Of a stretch of 64,000 nucleotides of DNA, positions 8,328-16,055 are shown piece by piece; positions within the stretch are counted from its first letter, which is position 1; each line of letters opens with the position of its first letter. Source of the DNA: Comamonadaceae bacterium (lineage in GTDB: Bacteria > Pseudomonadota > Gammaproteobacteria > Burkholderiales > Burkholderiaceae_C). Position numbers and translations under genes: made by a program. The notes under the pieces were generated by a model. The model had not been told where the DNA came from. It made no database searches and saw nothing but the letters and a program-made list of their open reading frames with translations. The stretch is taken from the NCBI GenBank assembly GCA_947373185.1, contig CANBWP010000004.1:53087-117086 (forward strand), in the 5' to 3' direction.

Positions 8328-8969
8328 CTAAGACAGTTGGAATGCAAGCAAGCTACTTAGATGGATCAATGCAGCAGCCAAAGTGAGCACCATGCCCACC
8401 CAAATGCGTGGACTCAGTGCCCAACCGAGCACGACCTGTGAAGGGAAGGAGAAAGTGCTGTCAGTTGCTGCAGTTTTAAGGATGTGTACATGTTTAAGGG
8501 ACGGATCGATGGCCAGCGCCATCATGTCGCGCCGACTGCGGTAGCGCATGCTACCGGCAATGTGCCAGCCAGGATCGGCCGGCGTGTTCCAGGAATCAAG
8601 GTAGCCGCCGACTTTGCGCAGGGCCAAGACGGGGTGTCCACCATGGCGCAACAAAACGCGCACAAAGTTGGCGCCATAGGTTCTGAGCAGCTCAATGGAT
8701 GAGGTGTCTTGACCTGTCAGTGGGTGAGTGACAGTGCCTGGATGGACGCGAACCAAATTGACCATGACAAATTCTTTGCCGTCATCCGTTTCTAAAAATT
8801 GTCGCAGGATGGTGGGGTCACTGTATGGGCTCATCTGCGTGTTGGCCACGCTGGCCATGAAGTCTTCAATTTCGCTTTGACACAAAGGGCCGCGCCAGTT
8901 GTCATACCAAAGACGAAAAGCGATGTAGAGGCTCAAAGCCAAGGGCCAAATCCACCATGCACCGAACAT
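8328..8969 (-). CDS. Hypothetical membrane-anchored alpha/beta-barrel protein (DUF1330-like core)
   Basis: About 213 residues. An N-terminal helix (WWIWPLALSLYIAFRLWY) and a C-terminal helix (IWVGMVLTLAAALIHLSSLLAF) flank a soluble core. In the core, FVMVNLVRVHPG, the GGHPVLAL segment and MRYRSRRDMMALAI follow the pattern of small dimeric ferredoxin-fold proteins such as DUF1330. I chose the ATG at 8967-8969 because GGAGGT lies six bases upstream; an earlier ATG at 8987 lies before that ribosome site. It is a single gene between tRNA-Leu and the sugar island. Function unknown. Confidence 0.6.
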   Translation of the reverse strand: MFGAWWIWPLALSLYIAFRLWYDNWRGPLCQSEIEDFMASVANTQMSPYSDPTILRQFLETDDGKEFVMVNLVRVHPGTVTHPLTGQDTSSIELLRTYGANFVRVLLRHGGHPVLALRKVGGYLDSWNTPADPGWHIAGSMRYRSRRDMMALAIDPSLKHVHILKTAATDSTFSFPSQVVLGWALSPRIWVGMVLTLAAALIHLSSLLAFQLS

Positions 8970-9096
8970 CAAGATACCTCCATACATTTTTGACCCTGCT
9001 TTTTCAGCGTGTCGAAGTTGCCGTGAACACCATCAGGAAACAGCAAGCCAGTCCCCAAGAAAATGGGTGAAAATTTGAAAAAATCATGTGCTTCAC

Positions 9097-9933
9097 TCAG
9101 TCATGAAGTCGATAGATGCGTCGCGCATTTTCGCCCAGGATTTGCGCTTGCAATGGCGCTGATTGCTTGGCAATCACCTGCAATGCAAAGGTTCTCCACT
9201 CCGAATAGGAGCCTGCCATTTCCAGCACGGGCCAATCGCTTGCCCATATCAATCGCGCGGGTGTCCAAATGTCGATCAAGGCTTCTGCCCAAACTCGAAT
9301 GCTGCTGACAGGGCTGCCAGCAGGGGCTTCAGTCCACAGCCCTGACAATTTGCACATGACCCGCTGAGCTGGGGTGGTCTGTGCCAATTGCCTCATTTGG
9401 TTTTGCCAAGCTGCCAAAGCATCAGGCTCAATCACGGGCTTTGCGCCATGGTCAATCACGACTGACAAATTGGGATGGCGTTGCGTCACAATCAGAATGC
9501 GTGAAATGTGAATCGGCTGGATGAGCGCGTCCAACACCAAACCATGTTCTGCCATGGCATGGAGCACGGGTTGAACTTGCGCTTGCAAAATCCAATCAGG
9601 ATCTGGAATGTCTTGCAACATCGGACGCAAGCCTTTTAGCAAAGGCTCTGCGGCACATTGCTTCACTTTGTCCAGGGCGTTTGGCGCCAACATGTCAATC
9701 CAACCCACCACCCCCCGAACCATGGGGTTGCGGCGGGCTTCTTCAAGCAAAAATTGTGTTTCTTCGAAGCTGGGCGCGGCTTGCACCAGAATGCCGCCGT
9801 TGATCTGGTGTTGTTTGGCATGGACAGTCCAATCTGCCACGTGAACATCGCGGTAAATGGGGCGGAGGTCGGGCGTGAGCCATGCGTAATCGCCGCGGGC
9901 CAATTGCCAAGCGTGAAAGTGCGCATCAATCAT
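9097..9933 (-). CDS. Amidohydrolase, L-fuconolactonase type (COG3618)
   Basis: A 278-residue TIM-barrel hydrolase. It opens with IDAHFHAWQ, the metal-binding HxH pattern of amidohydrolases, and ends with LIWASDWPVLE, whose Asp is the usual catalytic/metal residue. This subfamily (L-fucono-1,5-lactonase, 4-sulfomuconolactone and 2-pyrone-4,6-dicarboxylate hydrolases) opens sugar or aromatic lactones. Lying 16 bases downstream of an aldose 1-dehydrogenase on the same strand and opposite fucU, it most likely hydrolyses the aldonolactone made by that enzyme. I place the start at the ATG 9931-9933; an upstream in-frame start would overlap the dehydrogenase. Confidence 0.8.
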   Translation of the reverse strand: MIDAHFHAWQLARGDYAWLTPDLRPIYRDVHVADWTVHAKQHQINGGILVQAAPSFEETQFLLEEARRNPMVRGVVGWIDMLAPNALDKVKQCAAEPLLKGLRPMLQDIPDPDWILQAQVQPVLHAMAEHGLVLDALIQPIHISRILIVTQRHPNLSVVIDHGAKPVIEPDALAAWQNQMRQLAQTTPAQRVMCKLSGLWTEAPAGSPVSSIRVWAEALIDIWTPARLIWASDWPVLEMAGSYSEWRTFALQVIAKQSAPLQAQILGENARRIYRLHD

Positions 9934-9949
9934 GGGGCTGTGAGTGGGT

Positions 9950-10975
9950 TCATGTGTGTGGGGGTGTGGGCAGCGGTGCCTCCATCGGGATGCATCCTTC
10001 ACGTTGTAGGTGTGTCCAAAACGCCATGGGGATGACGGCCTTGTCGGCCACCCGCGCATCTTGCCATTCTGCAGCGGTTCGAACGCCCAGCATCACGATG
10101 TGGGTGGCAGGATGAGCCAACGCAAATTGCAAGGCGGCTGCGCGCAAGCTCACGCCGTAAAGGTCCGCGATGTTTTGAATGTGCAGGGCCTTGTGAACCC
10201 ACTGCGCGCTGGCACGAGCGTAATTGAAAGTGACATCGGCGTTTTGGGTTAAACGTTTCGCCAAGATGCCTGAATTGAACACGCCGCCGAGGGCCAAGGC
10301 CACCTTGCGTGTCAGCAATGTCGACATCAATTCGGGCAATGCGCTGGTGTCAAGCAGGGTGTATCGACCTGCCAACATCAAGGCATCTAAATCAGCATGT
10401 TTTAAAACCTCCAGCACGATGCGGTGGTCATTCACGCCCAAACCAATGTGTGTGATCAGGCCTTCTTGTTTGAGTTGGGTCAGTTCTGGCAAAGTTTCTG
10501 ACAGGACTTGTTGCAAGACATGGGGCGCCTGAGCACCCTGTGTTTCAGCATCGATGTCATGCACATACACGGCATCTAAGGTGTTCAGCCCCATGCGCTG
10601 CAAAGTGTCCTCCACACTGCGCCGAATGCCACTGCGAGAAAAATCCCAGTGCTGCACATTTGACAAACCGTCGACATAGGCAAATTGCTCGCGTGGCACA
10701 TGGGCCGAGGGCGTGAGAAGTCGGCCTACTTTGCTAGACAGCCGAAACTGCACACGGGCTTGCTGGCGCAGCAGGGCGCCCATGCGTTGTTCAGACAAGC
10801 CGTGGCCGTAATGGGGTGCCGTGTCAAAACTGCGGCAACCATCTCGCCATGCAGCACTTAAAACTTGCTGCGCGTTCGCGTCGCTCAGCGCTTCAAACAA
10901 ATTGCCCATGGGCGCACCCCCAAAGCCCAATCGGGCGCCATCGGTGCAGGGCAAATAGGGTGTCAGTGTGTTCAT
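9950..10975 (-). CDS. Aldo/keto reductase, L-fucose (D-threo-aldose) 1-dehydrogenase type
   Basis: A 341-residue AKR barrel. The N-terminal GFGGAPMGNLFEALSD and the active-site stretch RSFDTAPHYGHGLSEQRMG match the L-fucose/D-threo-aldose 1-dehydrogenase group, which oxidises the anomeric carbon of L-fucose, L-galactose or D-arabinose to the lactone using NAD(P)+. The catalytic Asp, Tyr, Lys and His positions appear present. I use ATG 10973-10975; a GTG at 11008 is an alternative. It heads a two-gene operon with the lactonase and shares a 128-bp divergent promoter region with fucU. The exact sugar is inferred from neighbours. Confidence 0.85.
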   Translation of the reverse strand: MNTLTPYLPCTDGARLGFGGAPMGNLFEALSDANAQQVLSAAWRDGCRSFDTAPHYGHGLSEQRMGALLRQQARVQFRLSSKVGRLLTPSAHVPREQFAYVDGLSNVQHWDFSRSGIRRSVEDTLQRMGLNTLDAVYVHDIDAETQGAQAPHVLQQVLSETLPELTQLKQEGLITHIGLGVNDHRIVLEVLKHADLDALMLAGRYTLLDTSALPELMSTLLTRKVALALGGVFNSGILAKRLTQNADVTFNYARASAQWVHKALHIQNIADLYGVSLRAAALQFALAHPATHIVMLGVRTAAEWQDARVADKAVIPMAFWTHLQREGCIPMEAPLPTPPHT

Positions 10976-11084
10976 GTGCGGGTCATTTTGCTTGCATCCT
11001 AGTTGCACCCCTCAAAAATGCAATGGCTTGTGATTTAAATCCCGAACCAAGGGTTTTTCCCCAGTTTTGAGGCGAGGTGTTTGA

Positions 11085-11098
11085 ACTAACATGTTAGT
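11085..11098. promoter_or_regulatory. Perfect 14-bp palindrome, candidate GntR-family operator
   Basis: ACTAACATGTTAGT is its own reverse complement and ends five bases before the fucU ATG, in the divergent region between the dehydrogenase operon and fucU. Symmetric sites of this size are usual for FCD-type GntR regulators, and one is encoded at 11549. It would overlap the fucU promoter or initiation region, fitting repression. Confidence 0.5.
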
Positions 11099-11103
11099 CA
11101 TTC

Positions 11104-11544
11104 ATGCTGAAAAATATCTCCCCCCTGCTCACGCCTGACTTGCTCTTTGGCCTTGCCAAAATGGGCCATGGCGATTGGGTGGCTGTGGTGGATGCCAATT
11201 TTCCCGCTGACAGCGTCGCCCATGACGCATCGGCCACTTGGGTTCAAATGCCTGGCCTGAGCACCAGCGAAGTGTTGGTCGCTATTTTGAGTGTGCTGCC
11301 CATTGACACTTTTGAGTTGCCCAGCACCCTTACCATGCAAGTGGTCGGAGACGCCCATGCAGTGCCTGTGCCGGTGGCCGAGTTTCGAGCCTTGCTGGTC
11401 AAGCAAGGTGATGCACCACCGGCCACCTTAGAGCGCTTTGATTTTTATGCGCTGGCGCGCACCGCGCGTGTCGTTGTGCAAACCGGTGATTTGCGCAAAT
11501 ACGCCAATATCTTGCTGCGCAAGGGCGTGATTGCAAACGACTAA
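11104..11544 (+). CDS. fucU: L-fucose mutarotase FucU (RbsD/FucU family)
   Basis: A 146-residue protein that aligns end to end with E. coli FucU as I remember it: MLKNISPLLTPDLL at the start, MGHGD with the catalytic His22 and an acidic residue at 24, and RKYANILLRKGV near the C-terminus (Tyr133, Asn135). The family interconverts alpha and beta anomers of L-fucose or similar sugars. Here it would supply the anomer needed by the divergent 1-dehydrogenase. No clear ribosome site precedes the ATG, so initiation may be weak or near-leaderless. Its end lies four bases before the GntR start. Confidence 0.9.
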   Translation: MLKNISPLLTPDLLFGLAKMGHGDWVAVVDANFPADSVAHDASATWVQMPGLSTSEVLVAILSVLPIDTFELPSTLTMQVVGDAHAVPVPVAEFRALLVKQGDAPPATLERFDFYALARTARVVVQTGDLRKYANILLRKGVIAND

Positions 11545-11548
11545 AGCC

Positions 11549-12283
11549 ATGAACGCCCCTGCCAAATTGTCCTTGCGCGCACGCGCTTACGAAAATTTCC
11601 GTCAGCAAATATTGCAGGCCAATGTCGTGCCGGGTCAGTTTGTGTCTCAAAGAGAACTCACGCAGTTGTTGGACATGCCCTTAGGGGCTGTGCGCGAGTT
11701 GATCCCAAGATTGGAAGCGGAGGGCTTGCTGCGCACCGTGCCACAGCGCGGTCTGCAAATTGCGCATGTCGATTTGAACCTCATTCACAACGCCTTCCAG
11801 TTGCGCGCCATGCTGGAGAGGGAGGCTGCGCTGCATTTTGTCAAAGCGGTCAGTGATGCTGATTTGCTGCTCATCGAACGATCCCACTTGGCCATCGTCG
11901 AAGCCGCCAAACAAGGGCCCATTACCGACGACTTATTGGCCGAGGCCACCTCGGTCGATTGGGGCCTTCACGATCTCATGATCGACACCTTGGGCAATGA
12001 ACTCATTTCGCAAACCTATCGCATCAACAGCCTGCGAGTTCGCTTGATTCACTTAGAACGCTCCACCTTGTCGGCTGAGATTTTGCTGCCTGCCATGCAA
12101 GAGCACTTGAACCTCATCTCCTCACTCAAGGCCAGAGACGCAGCGGCGGTGGCCGAACACTTGGCCTTTCACATCCACAGCGCACACCAACGCGTCTTAG
12201 GGCAAGACCGACGAGTGCAGGCGAGGCAAAGCGCTGCGGCACATCCTGTTGATTTTTCAAATTTACAAACGGAGTTCTCTTGA
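11549..12283 (+). CDS. GntR/FadR-type transcriptional regulator (FCD domain)
   Basis: A 244-residue regulator. The N-terminal winged helix covers about residues 8-75 (SLRARAYENFRQQILQ, then VSQRELTQLLDMPLGAVRELIPRLEAEGLL). The C-terminal part is an all-helical FCD ligand domain with metal-ligand-like Asp and His residues (WGLHDLMID; HLAFHIHSAH). Such proteins usually repress sugar-acid genes and are released by a pathway intermediate. It sits inside the fucU to kinase operon, so it probably controls the operon and the divergent genes through the palindrome at 11085. ATG 11549 was preferred over a TTG at 11531. Its stop overlaps the next start (TTGA). Confidence 0.88.
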   Translation: MNAPAKLSLRARAYENFRQQILQANVVPGQFVSQRELTQLLDMPLGAVRELIPRLEAEGLLRTVPQRGLQIAHVDLNLIHNAFQLRAMLEREAALHFVKAVSDADLLLIERSHLAIVEAAKQGPITDDLLAEATSVDWGLHDLMIDTLGNELISQTYRINSLRVRLIHLERSTLSAEILLPAMQEHLNLISSLKARDAAAVAEHLAFHIHSAHQRVLGQDRRVQARQSAAAHPVDFSNLQTEFS

Positions 12284-13212
12284 GCATTCAAACCATCAAT
12301 TCACGCAACGGCTTTTATGGCATTTGGCCGGCCATGTTGACGCCGCTCGATGCGTCACTCAACATTGATCACGCCAAGTTTGCAGCCCATGCAAAGTCTC
12401 TGATGGAGGCCGGCTGCGGCGGTGTGACCATTTTTGGCACAACGGGTGAAGGCCCTTCGTTTTCACTGAGTGAGCGAAAAGAAGCGCTGACCCAAATGAT
12501 TGCAAACGGCGTTCCCGCTGAGCGCATCATGGTGTCCACCAGTTGCGCCGCATTGGTGGAAACCACCGAGCTGACGCAGCACGCCGTTGATCTGGGTGTG
12601 CATGGCTGTTTGGTCTTACCGCCTTTCTTCTTCAAAGGCGTGAGCGATGAAGGTGTGATCAATGGGTATGCCCAAGTCATTGAAGGCGTGAACCGTCAAA
12701 ATTGGCGTCTGTACCTGTATCACATTCCGCAAGTGATTGGTGTGCCCTTGTCGCATGCCGTCATCAGTGAATTGATTCGCCGCTATCCACACATCATTGT
12801 GGGTATCAAAGACAGTGGCTGCGATCAAGCGCATTCAGTGGCGTTGGCCAAAGCATTCATGCCGCCCCTGACGGTGTATGTTGGTTTTGAGCCCGATCTC
12901 ACGACCCTCGGCCCCTTGGGCAGCACCGGTGCCATCAGTGGTTTGGCCAACTTCATGCCACGTGTGGTCCATCGCATGGTCTTGGCATCAACGGCAGAGT
13001 CCACGCCCAAAGATGCTCAGCGCATTCAAGCCATTTTGGAGTTGCTCAAGCCGCATTCCCTGATGCCCGCTCTCAAGGGCGTCATGGCGACCCTGACCCA
13101 AGACCTCAGCTGGTTGCGGGTGCGTGCGCCTTTGGTGGCCATGAGCCCAGAGTCGTATGCTAAATTTGCCAAAGAAGTCGATGCCTTCAAGGTCGACGCC
13201 CACCACGAATAA
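12280..13212 (+). CDS. DapA-family aldolase/lyase (probable 2-keto-3-deoxy sugar acid aldolase)
   Basis: A 310-residue member of the dihydrodipicolinate synthase/N-acetylneuraminate lyase family. GTTGEG lies at residues 53-58, the catalytic Tyr in YLYHIP at 147 and the Schiff-base lysine in GIKDSG at 177. In sugar loci these enzymes split 2-keto-3-deoxy acids into pyruvate and an aldehyde; the Campylobacter jejuni fucose island also carries a DapA homologue. From context it may cleave 2-keto-3-deoxy-L-fuconate to pyruvate and lactaldehyde. The start is TTG 12280, with GGAG five bases upstream and a TTGA overlap with the regulator stop. Confidence 0.87.
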   Translation: MSIQTINSRNGFYGIWPAMLTPLDASLNIDHAKFAAHAKSLMEAGCGGVTIFGTTGEGPSFSLSERKEALTQMIANGVPAERIMVSTSCAALVETTELTQHAVDLGVHGCLVLPPFFFKGVSDEGVINGYAQVIEGVNRQNWRLYLYHIPQVIGVPLSHAVISELIRRYPHIIVGIKDSGCDQAHSVALAKAFMPPLTVYVGFEPDLTTLGPLGSTGAISGLANFMPRVVHRMVLASTAESTPKDAQRIQAILELLKPHSLMPALKGVMATLTQDLSWLRVRAPLVAMSPESYAKFAKEVDAFKVDAHHE

Positions 13213-13240
13213 TTTTTTCAATCCAACCCAAGGAGACAAA

Positions 13241-14260
13241 GTGAAATCTACTTCCATCATCCGTCGTCATCTCATCGCCACATGCGCTTCGGCCGTGGCC
13301 GTTTGTGGTTTGCTTGGCGTGACGACACAAGCCATGGCACAAGCCAAAATTCCCATGCGCATTTCCACGCCTGCTGTGCCAGATGACTGGCACGCCAAAA
13401 TGTGGACAGTGTTCAAAGACAATTTGGACAAAACTTCGGCCAATCAATTCGACGTTCAAATCAATTTGAATGCATCCTTGTTCAAGCAAGGCACTGAACC
13501 TGCAGCCATGGCGCGTGGCAATTTGGAGTTGTCTGCCATCTCTGCCTTTGACATTGCCAAGTTGGTGCCTGATTTCTCCATCTTCACAGCGGGTTATGTG
13601 ATTCGTGATCCGGCCCACCAGCAAAAAGTTTTCAACGGCCCCATTGGTGAAAACCTGTTCAAAGCCGTGTCTGAAAAAATGGACGTCACCATTTTGTCTA
13701 CAGCTTACTTGGGGACACGCCAAGTCAATCTGCGGGAAGCACGCAACGTCAAAACCCCTGCTGATTTGAAAGGCATCAAACTGCGCATGCCTGGCACCAA
13801 AGAGTGGTTGTTCTTGGGTGAAGCCTTGGGCGCAACTGCGACCCCATTGGCCTTCGGTGAAGTTTATTTGGGTCTCAAAACCGGCACCATTGACGGCCAA
13901 GACAACCCGTTGCCGACAGTGCGTGCTGCCAAGTTCTACGAAGTCACCAAACAACTGGTGTTGACCAACCACTTGGTGGACGGCATTTTCATTGCCATCT
14001 CTAACAAAACTTGGAATGCGCTCACACCTGCGCAAAAGCAAAATGTGAAAGCCGCTGCGGTGGCTGCTGCCCAGTACAACAACGAGAACCGCATCAAAGA
14101 AGAAGGCCAGATCATTGACTTCTTCAAGAAGGAAGGTTTGCAAGTGACAACGCCTGATTTGGAAGCTTTTCACAAATCTGTGCAAGACACGTATGCCAAA
14201 TCTGAATACGCCAAATCATGGCCAGCAGGTTTGTTGGACAGCATCAATAAAACACGTTGA
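13241..14260 (+). CDS. TRAP transporter substrate-binding protein DctP
   Basis: A 339-residue periplasmic receptor. A signal peptide (IRRHLIATCASAVAVCGLLG, cleavage near AMA-QA) precedes a DctP domain with the family motifs around GIKLRMPGTKEWLFLGEALGA and GEVYLGLKTGTIDGQDNPL; the conserved arginine contacts the ligand's carboxylate in this family. I chose GTG 13241 because AAGGAGAC lies just upstream; the longer open frame overlaps the aldolase and lacks a ribosome site. It is in operon with dctQ and dctM-type genes and feeds the sugar pathway, though classical DctP ligands are acids, so the imported compound could be the sugar acid rather than the free sugar. Confidence 0.92.
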   Translation: MKSTSIIRRHLIATCASAVAVCGLLGVTTQAMAQAKIPMRISTPAVPDDWHAKMWTVFKDNLDKTSANQFDVQINLNASLFKQGTEPAAMARGNLELSAISAFDIAKLVPDFSIFTAGYVIRDPAHQQKVFNGPIGENLFKAVSEKMDVTILSTAYLGTRQVNLREARNVKTPADLKGIKLRMPGTKEWLFLGEALGATATPLAFGEVYLGLKTGTIDGQDNPLPTVRAAKFYEVTKQLVLTNHLVDGIFIAISNKTWNALTPAQKQNVKAAAVAAAQYNNENRIKEEGQIIDFFKKEGLQVTTPDLEAFHKSVQDTYAKSEYAKSWPAGLLDSINKTR

Positions 14261-14271
14261 ACCGACCTCCA

Positions 14272-14751
14272 ATGAATGGGTTTAAAAAAGCCGCCGACAC
14301 GCTCGGTGGCGTGATTTTCCTTGGTTTGTTCGTCACCTTCTTGGTCCAGATCGCGGCCCGCTTTGGTTTTAATCGACCTTTGCCCTGGACCGATGAGTTG
14401 GCTGTGATTCTTTACATCTGGGCCATCTTGTGGGCGGCCGCCTTCATGGTCCCAGAAAAAGAGCAAGTGGTGTTTGACTTGCTGTGGAACAGTGCCAGCA
14501 CAGAGGTTCGACGTTGGATGCGCATTGTGGGCAACGCCATGGTGGGCGGTTTGGCCTTGGTGGCCATACCCGCCAGCTGGGATTACGTGCATTTCATGGC
14601 CCGTGAGTCTTCACCGGTGTTGAGCATTTCGTTTCAATGGGTCTTTTTACCCTTTGTACTTTTGTTGGTGTCACTTGTTTTGAAAAGTGCTTGGGGCATC
14701 TACGGCGCCATCAAGGGCCAAGGTTTAGAAGATCAAGGAATCTCGGTATGA
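14272..14751 (+). CDS. TRAP transporter small membrane subunit DctQ
   Basis: About 159 residues with four helices (GGVIFLGLFVTFLVQIAA, LAVILYIWAILWAAAFM, the central helix near VGGLALVAIPAS, and a C-terminal helix). PWTDELA at the second-helix start is a DctQ signature. ATG 14272 is used; a TTG at 14257 overlapping the dctP stop is an alternative. The end overlaps the dctM start by four bases (ATGA). It should bridge the receptor and the large permease in the inner membrane. Confidence 0.9.
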   Translation: MNGFKKAADTLGGVIFLGLFVTFLVQIAARFGFNRPLPWTDELAVILYIWAILWAAAFMVPEKEQVVFDLLWNSASTEVRRWMRIVGNAMVGGLALVAIPASWDYVHFMARESSPVLSISFQWVFLPFVLLLVSLVLKSAWGIYGAIKGQGLEDQGISV

Positions 14752-16055
14752 CAATGGCACTTTATGCCTTGGTCGGCGTTGTGGTGGTTGGCATGTTGCT
14801 GCGCATGCCCATCGGTTTTTCAATGCTGATGGCAGGCGTGGCTTATTTGTGGGTCAAAGGCCAAGACCTGGGATTGGTGGCAGAGCAGGTCAGCAATGGC
14901 CTGTACAACAGCTATGTGCTGTTGGCGGTGCCCCTCTTTGTCTTTGCGGCCAACATCATGAATGCAGGCACCGTCAGTGAACGCATTTTTGATTTTTGTC
15001 GCATCTTGGTGGGCCGCATGCGCGGTGGTTTGGCGCAGGTGGATATTTTGGTCAGCGTCATTTTTTCTGGCATGAGTGGCAGCGCCATTGCAGATGCTGC
15101 TGGCCCTGGCTTGGTGACCATTCGCCAGATGCTCAAGAAACCTGAATACACCCCTGGCTTTGCCGGTGCTGTGGTGGTGGCCAGTGCCACATTGGGACCC
15201 ATCATTCCACCCTCTATTCCCATGGTCATTTACGCACTGGTGTCCGGTGCGTCGGTGGGTGCGTTGTTTTTGGGTGGCGTGGTGCCAGGGCTGTGCATGA
15301 CCGCGCTCATGATGGGGGTCGTGCATTTCATCGCCACCAAACGCAACATGCCACGCGAAGCGCCCATTCCCCTGAAAGAATGGCCCGCCATTTTGTTTCG
15401 CGGTGCCTTGCCTTTGTCGATGCCCATTGTTTTGCTGGGCGGTATTTATTCGGGTGCGTTCACACCCACAGAGGCCGCAGCGGTGGCGGCTTTGCATGCC
15501 TTGGTGTTGGCTGCCTTTGTGTTCAGAGCCTTGAGCTGGCGCGCGTTTTGGGGGGTGGTCCTGGAATCCACACGTTCAAGTGCCGTCATCACCATCATTT
15601 TGGCGGGCTCCTTCATGCTCAATTACGCATTCACCTCCGAAGGTGTGCCCCAGGGCATGGCCGCTTGGGTAGACAGTCTGCATTTGAGCAAGTTGCAATT
15701 CTTGTTCATGGTCAACGCGCTGTTCTTGATTTTGGGCTGCTTTTTGGATGTGTCAGTGCTGCTCTTGGTCTTTGTGCCCATGCTGCTGCCCGCCGCCAAA
15801 CTGTTGGGGATTGACCTGGTGCACTTTGGTGTCTTGGTGGTCTTGAACATGATGATCGGTTTGATCCATCCACCTTTTGGCATGCTGCTGTTTGTGACCA
15901 AGGCGCTGACGGGCATACCGATTGGCGACATGATGCGAGAAGGCTGGCTGTTCCTGGTCATGTTGCTTGGTTTGTTGATTGCCATGACCGTGTTTCCTGA
16001 CATCGTCTTGTGGTTGCCCCACACCATGGGCTATGGCGTGAAGGGCGCCGGCTGA
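14748..16055 (+). CDS. TRAP transporter large permease DctM
   Basis: A 435-residue membrane protein with about twelve helices. VFAANIMNAGTVSERIF, SGMSGSAIADAAGPG and LGPIIPPSIPMVIYA are standard DctM motifs; it drives sodium-coupled uptake. The start is ATG 14748, overlapping the dctQ stop (ATGA). An open frame continues back to 14637 but lies in dctQ. The stop shares its last base with the kinase ATG (TGATG). Confidence 0.95.
   Translation: MTMALYALVGVVVVGMLLRMPIGFSMLMAGVAYLWVKGQDLGLVAEQVSNGLYNSYVLLAVPLFVFAANIMNAGTVSERIFDFCRILVGRMRGGLAQVDILVSVIFSGMSGSAIADAAGPGLVTIRQMLKKPEYTPGFAGAVVVASATLGPIIPPSIPMVIYALVSGASVGALFLGGVVPGLCMTALMMGVVHFIATKRNMPREAPIPLKEWPAILFRGALPLSMPIVLLGGIYSGAFTPTEAAAVAALHALVLAAFVFRALSWRAFWGVVLESTRSSAVITIILAGSFMLNYAFTSEGVPQGMAAWVDSLHLSKLQFLFMVNALFLILGCFLDVSVLLLVFVPMLLPAAKLLGIDLVHFGVLVVLNMMIGLIHPPFGMLLFVTKALTGIPIGDMMREGWLFLVMLLGLLIAMTVFPDIVLWLPHTMGYGVKGAG

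Noticed and set aside
14820..15497. 225-codon open frame antisense to dctM
   Set aside because: Composition is that of a membrane gene read backwards; no domain.
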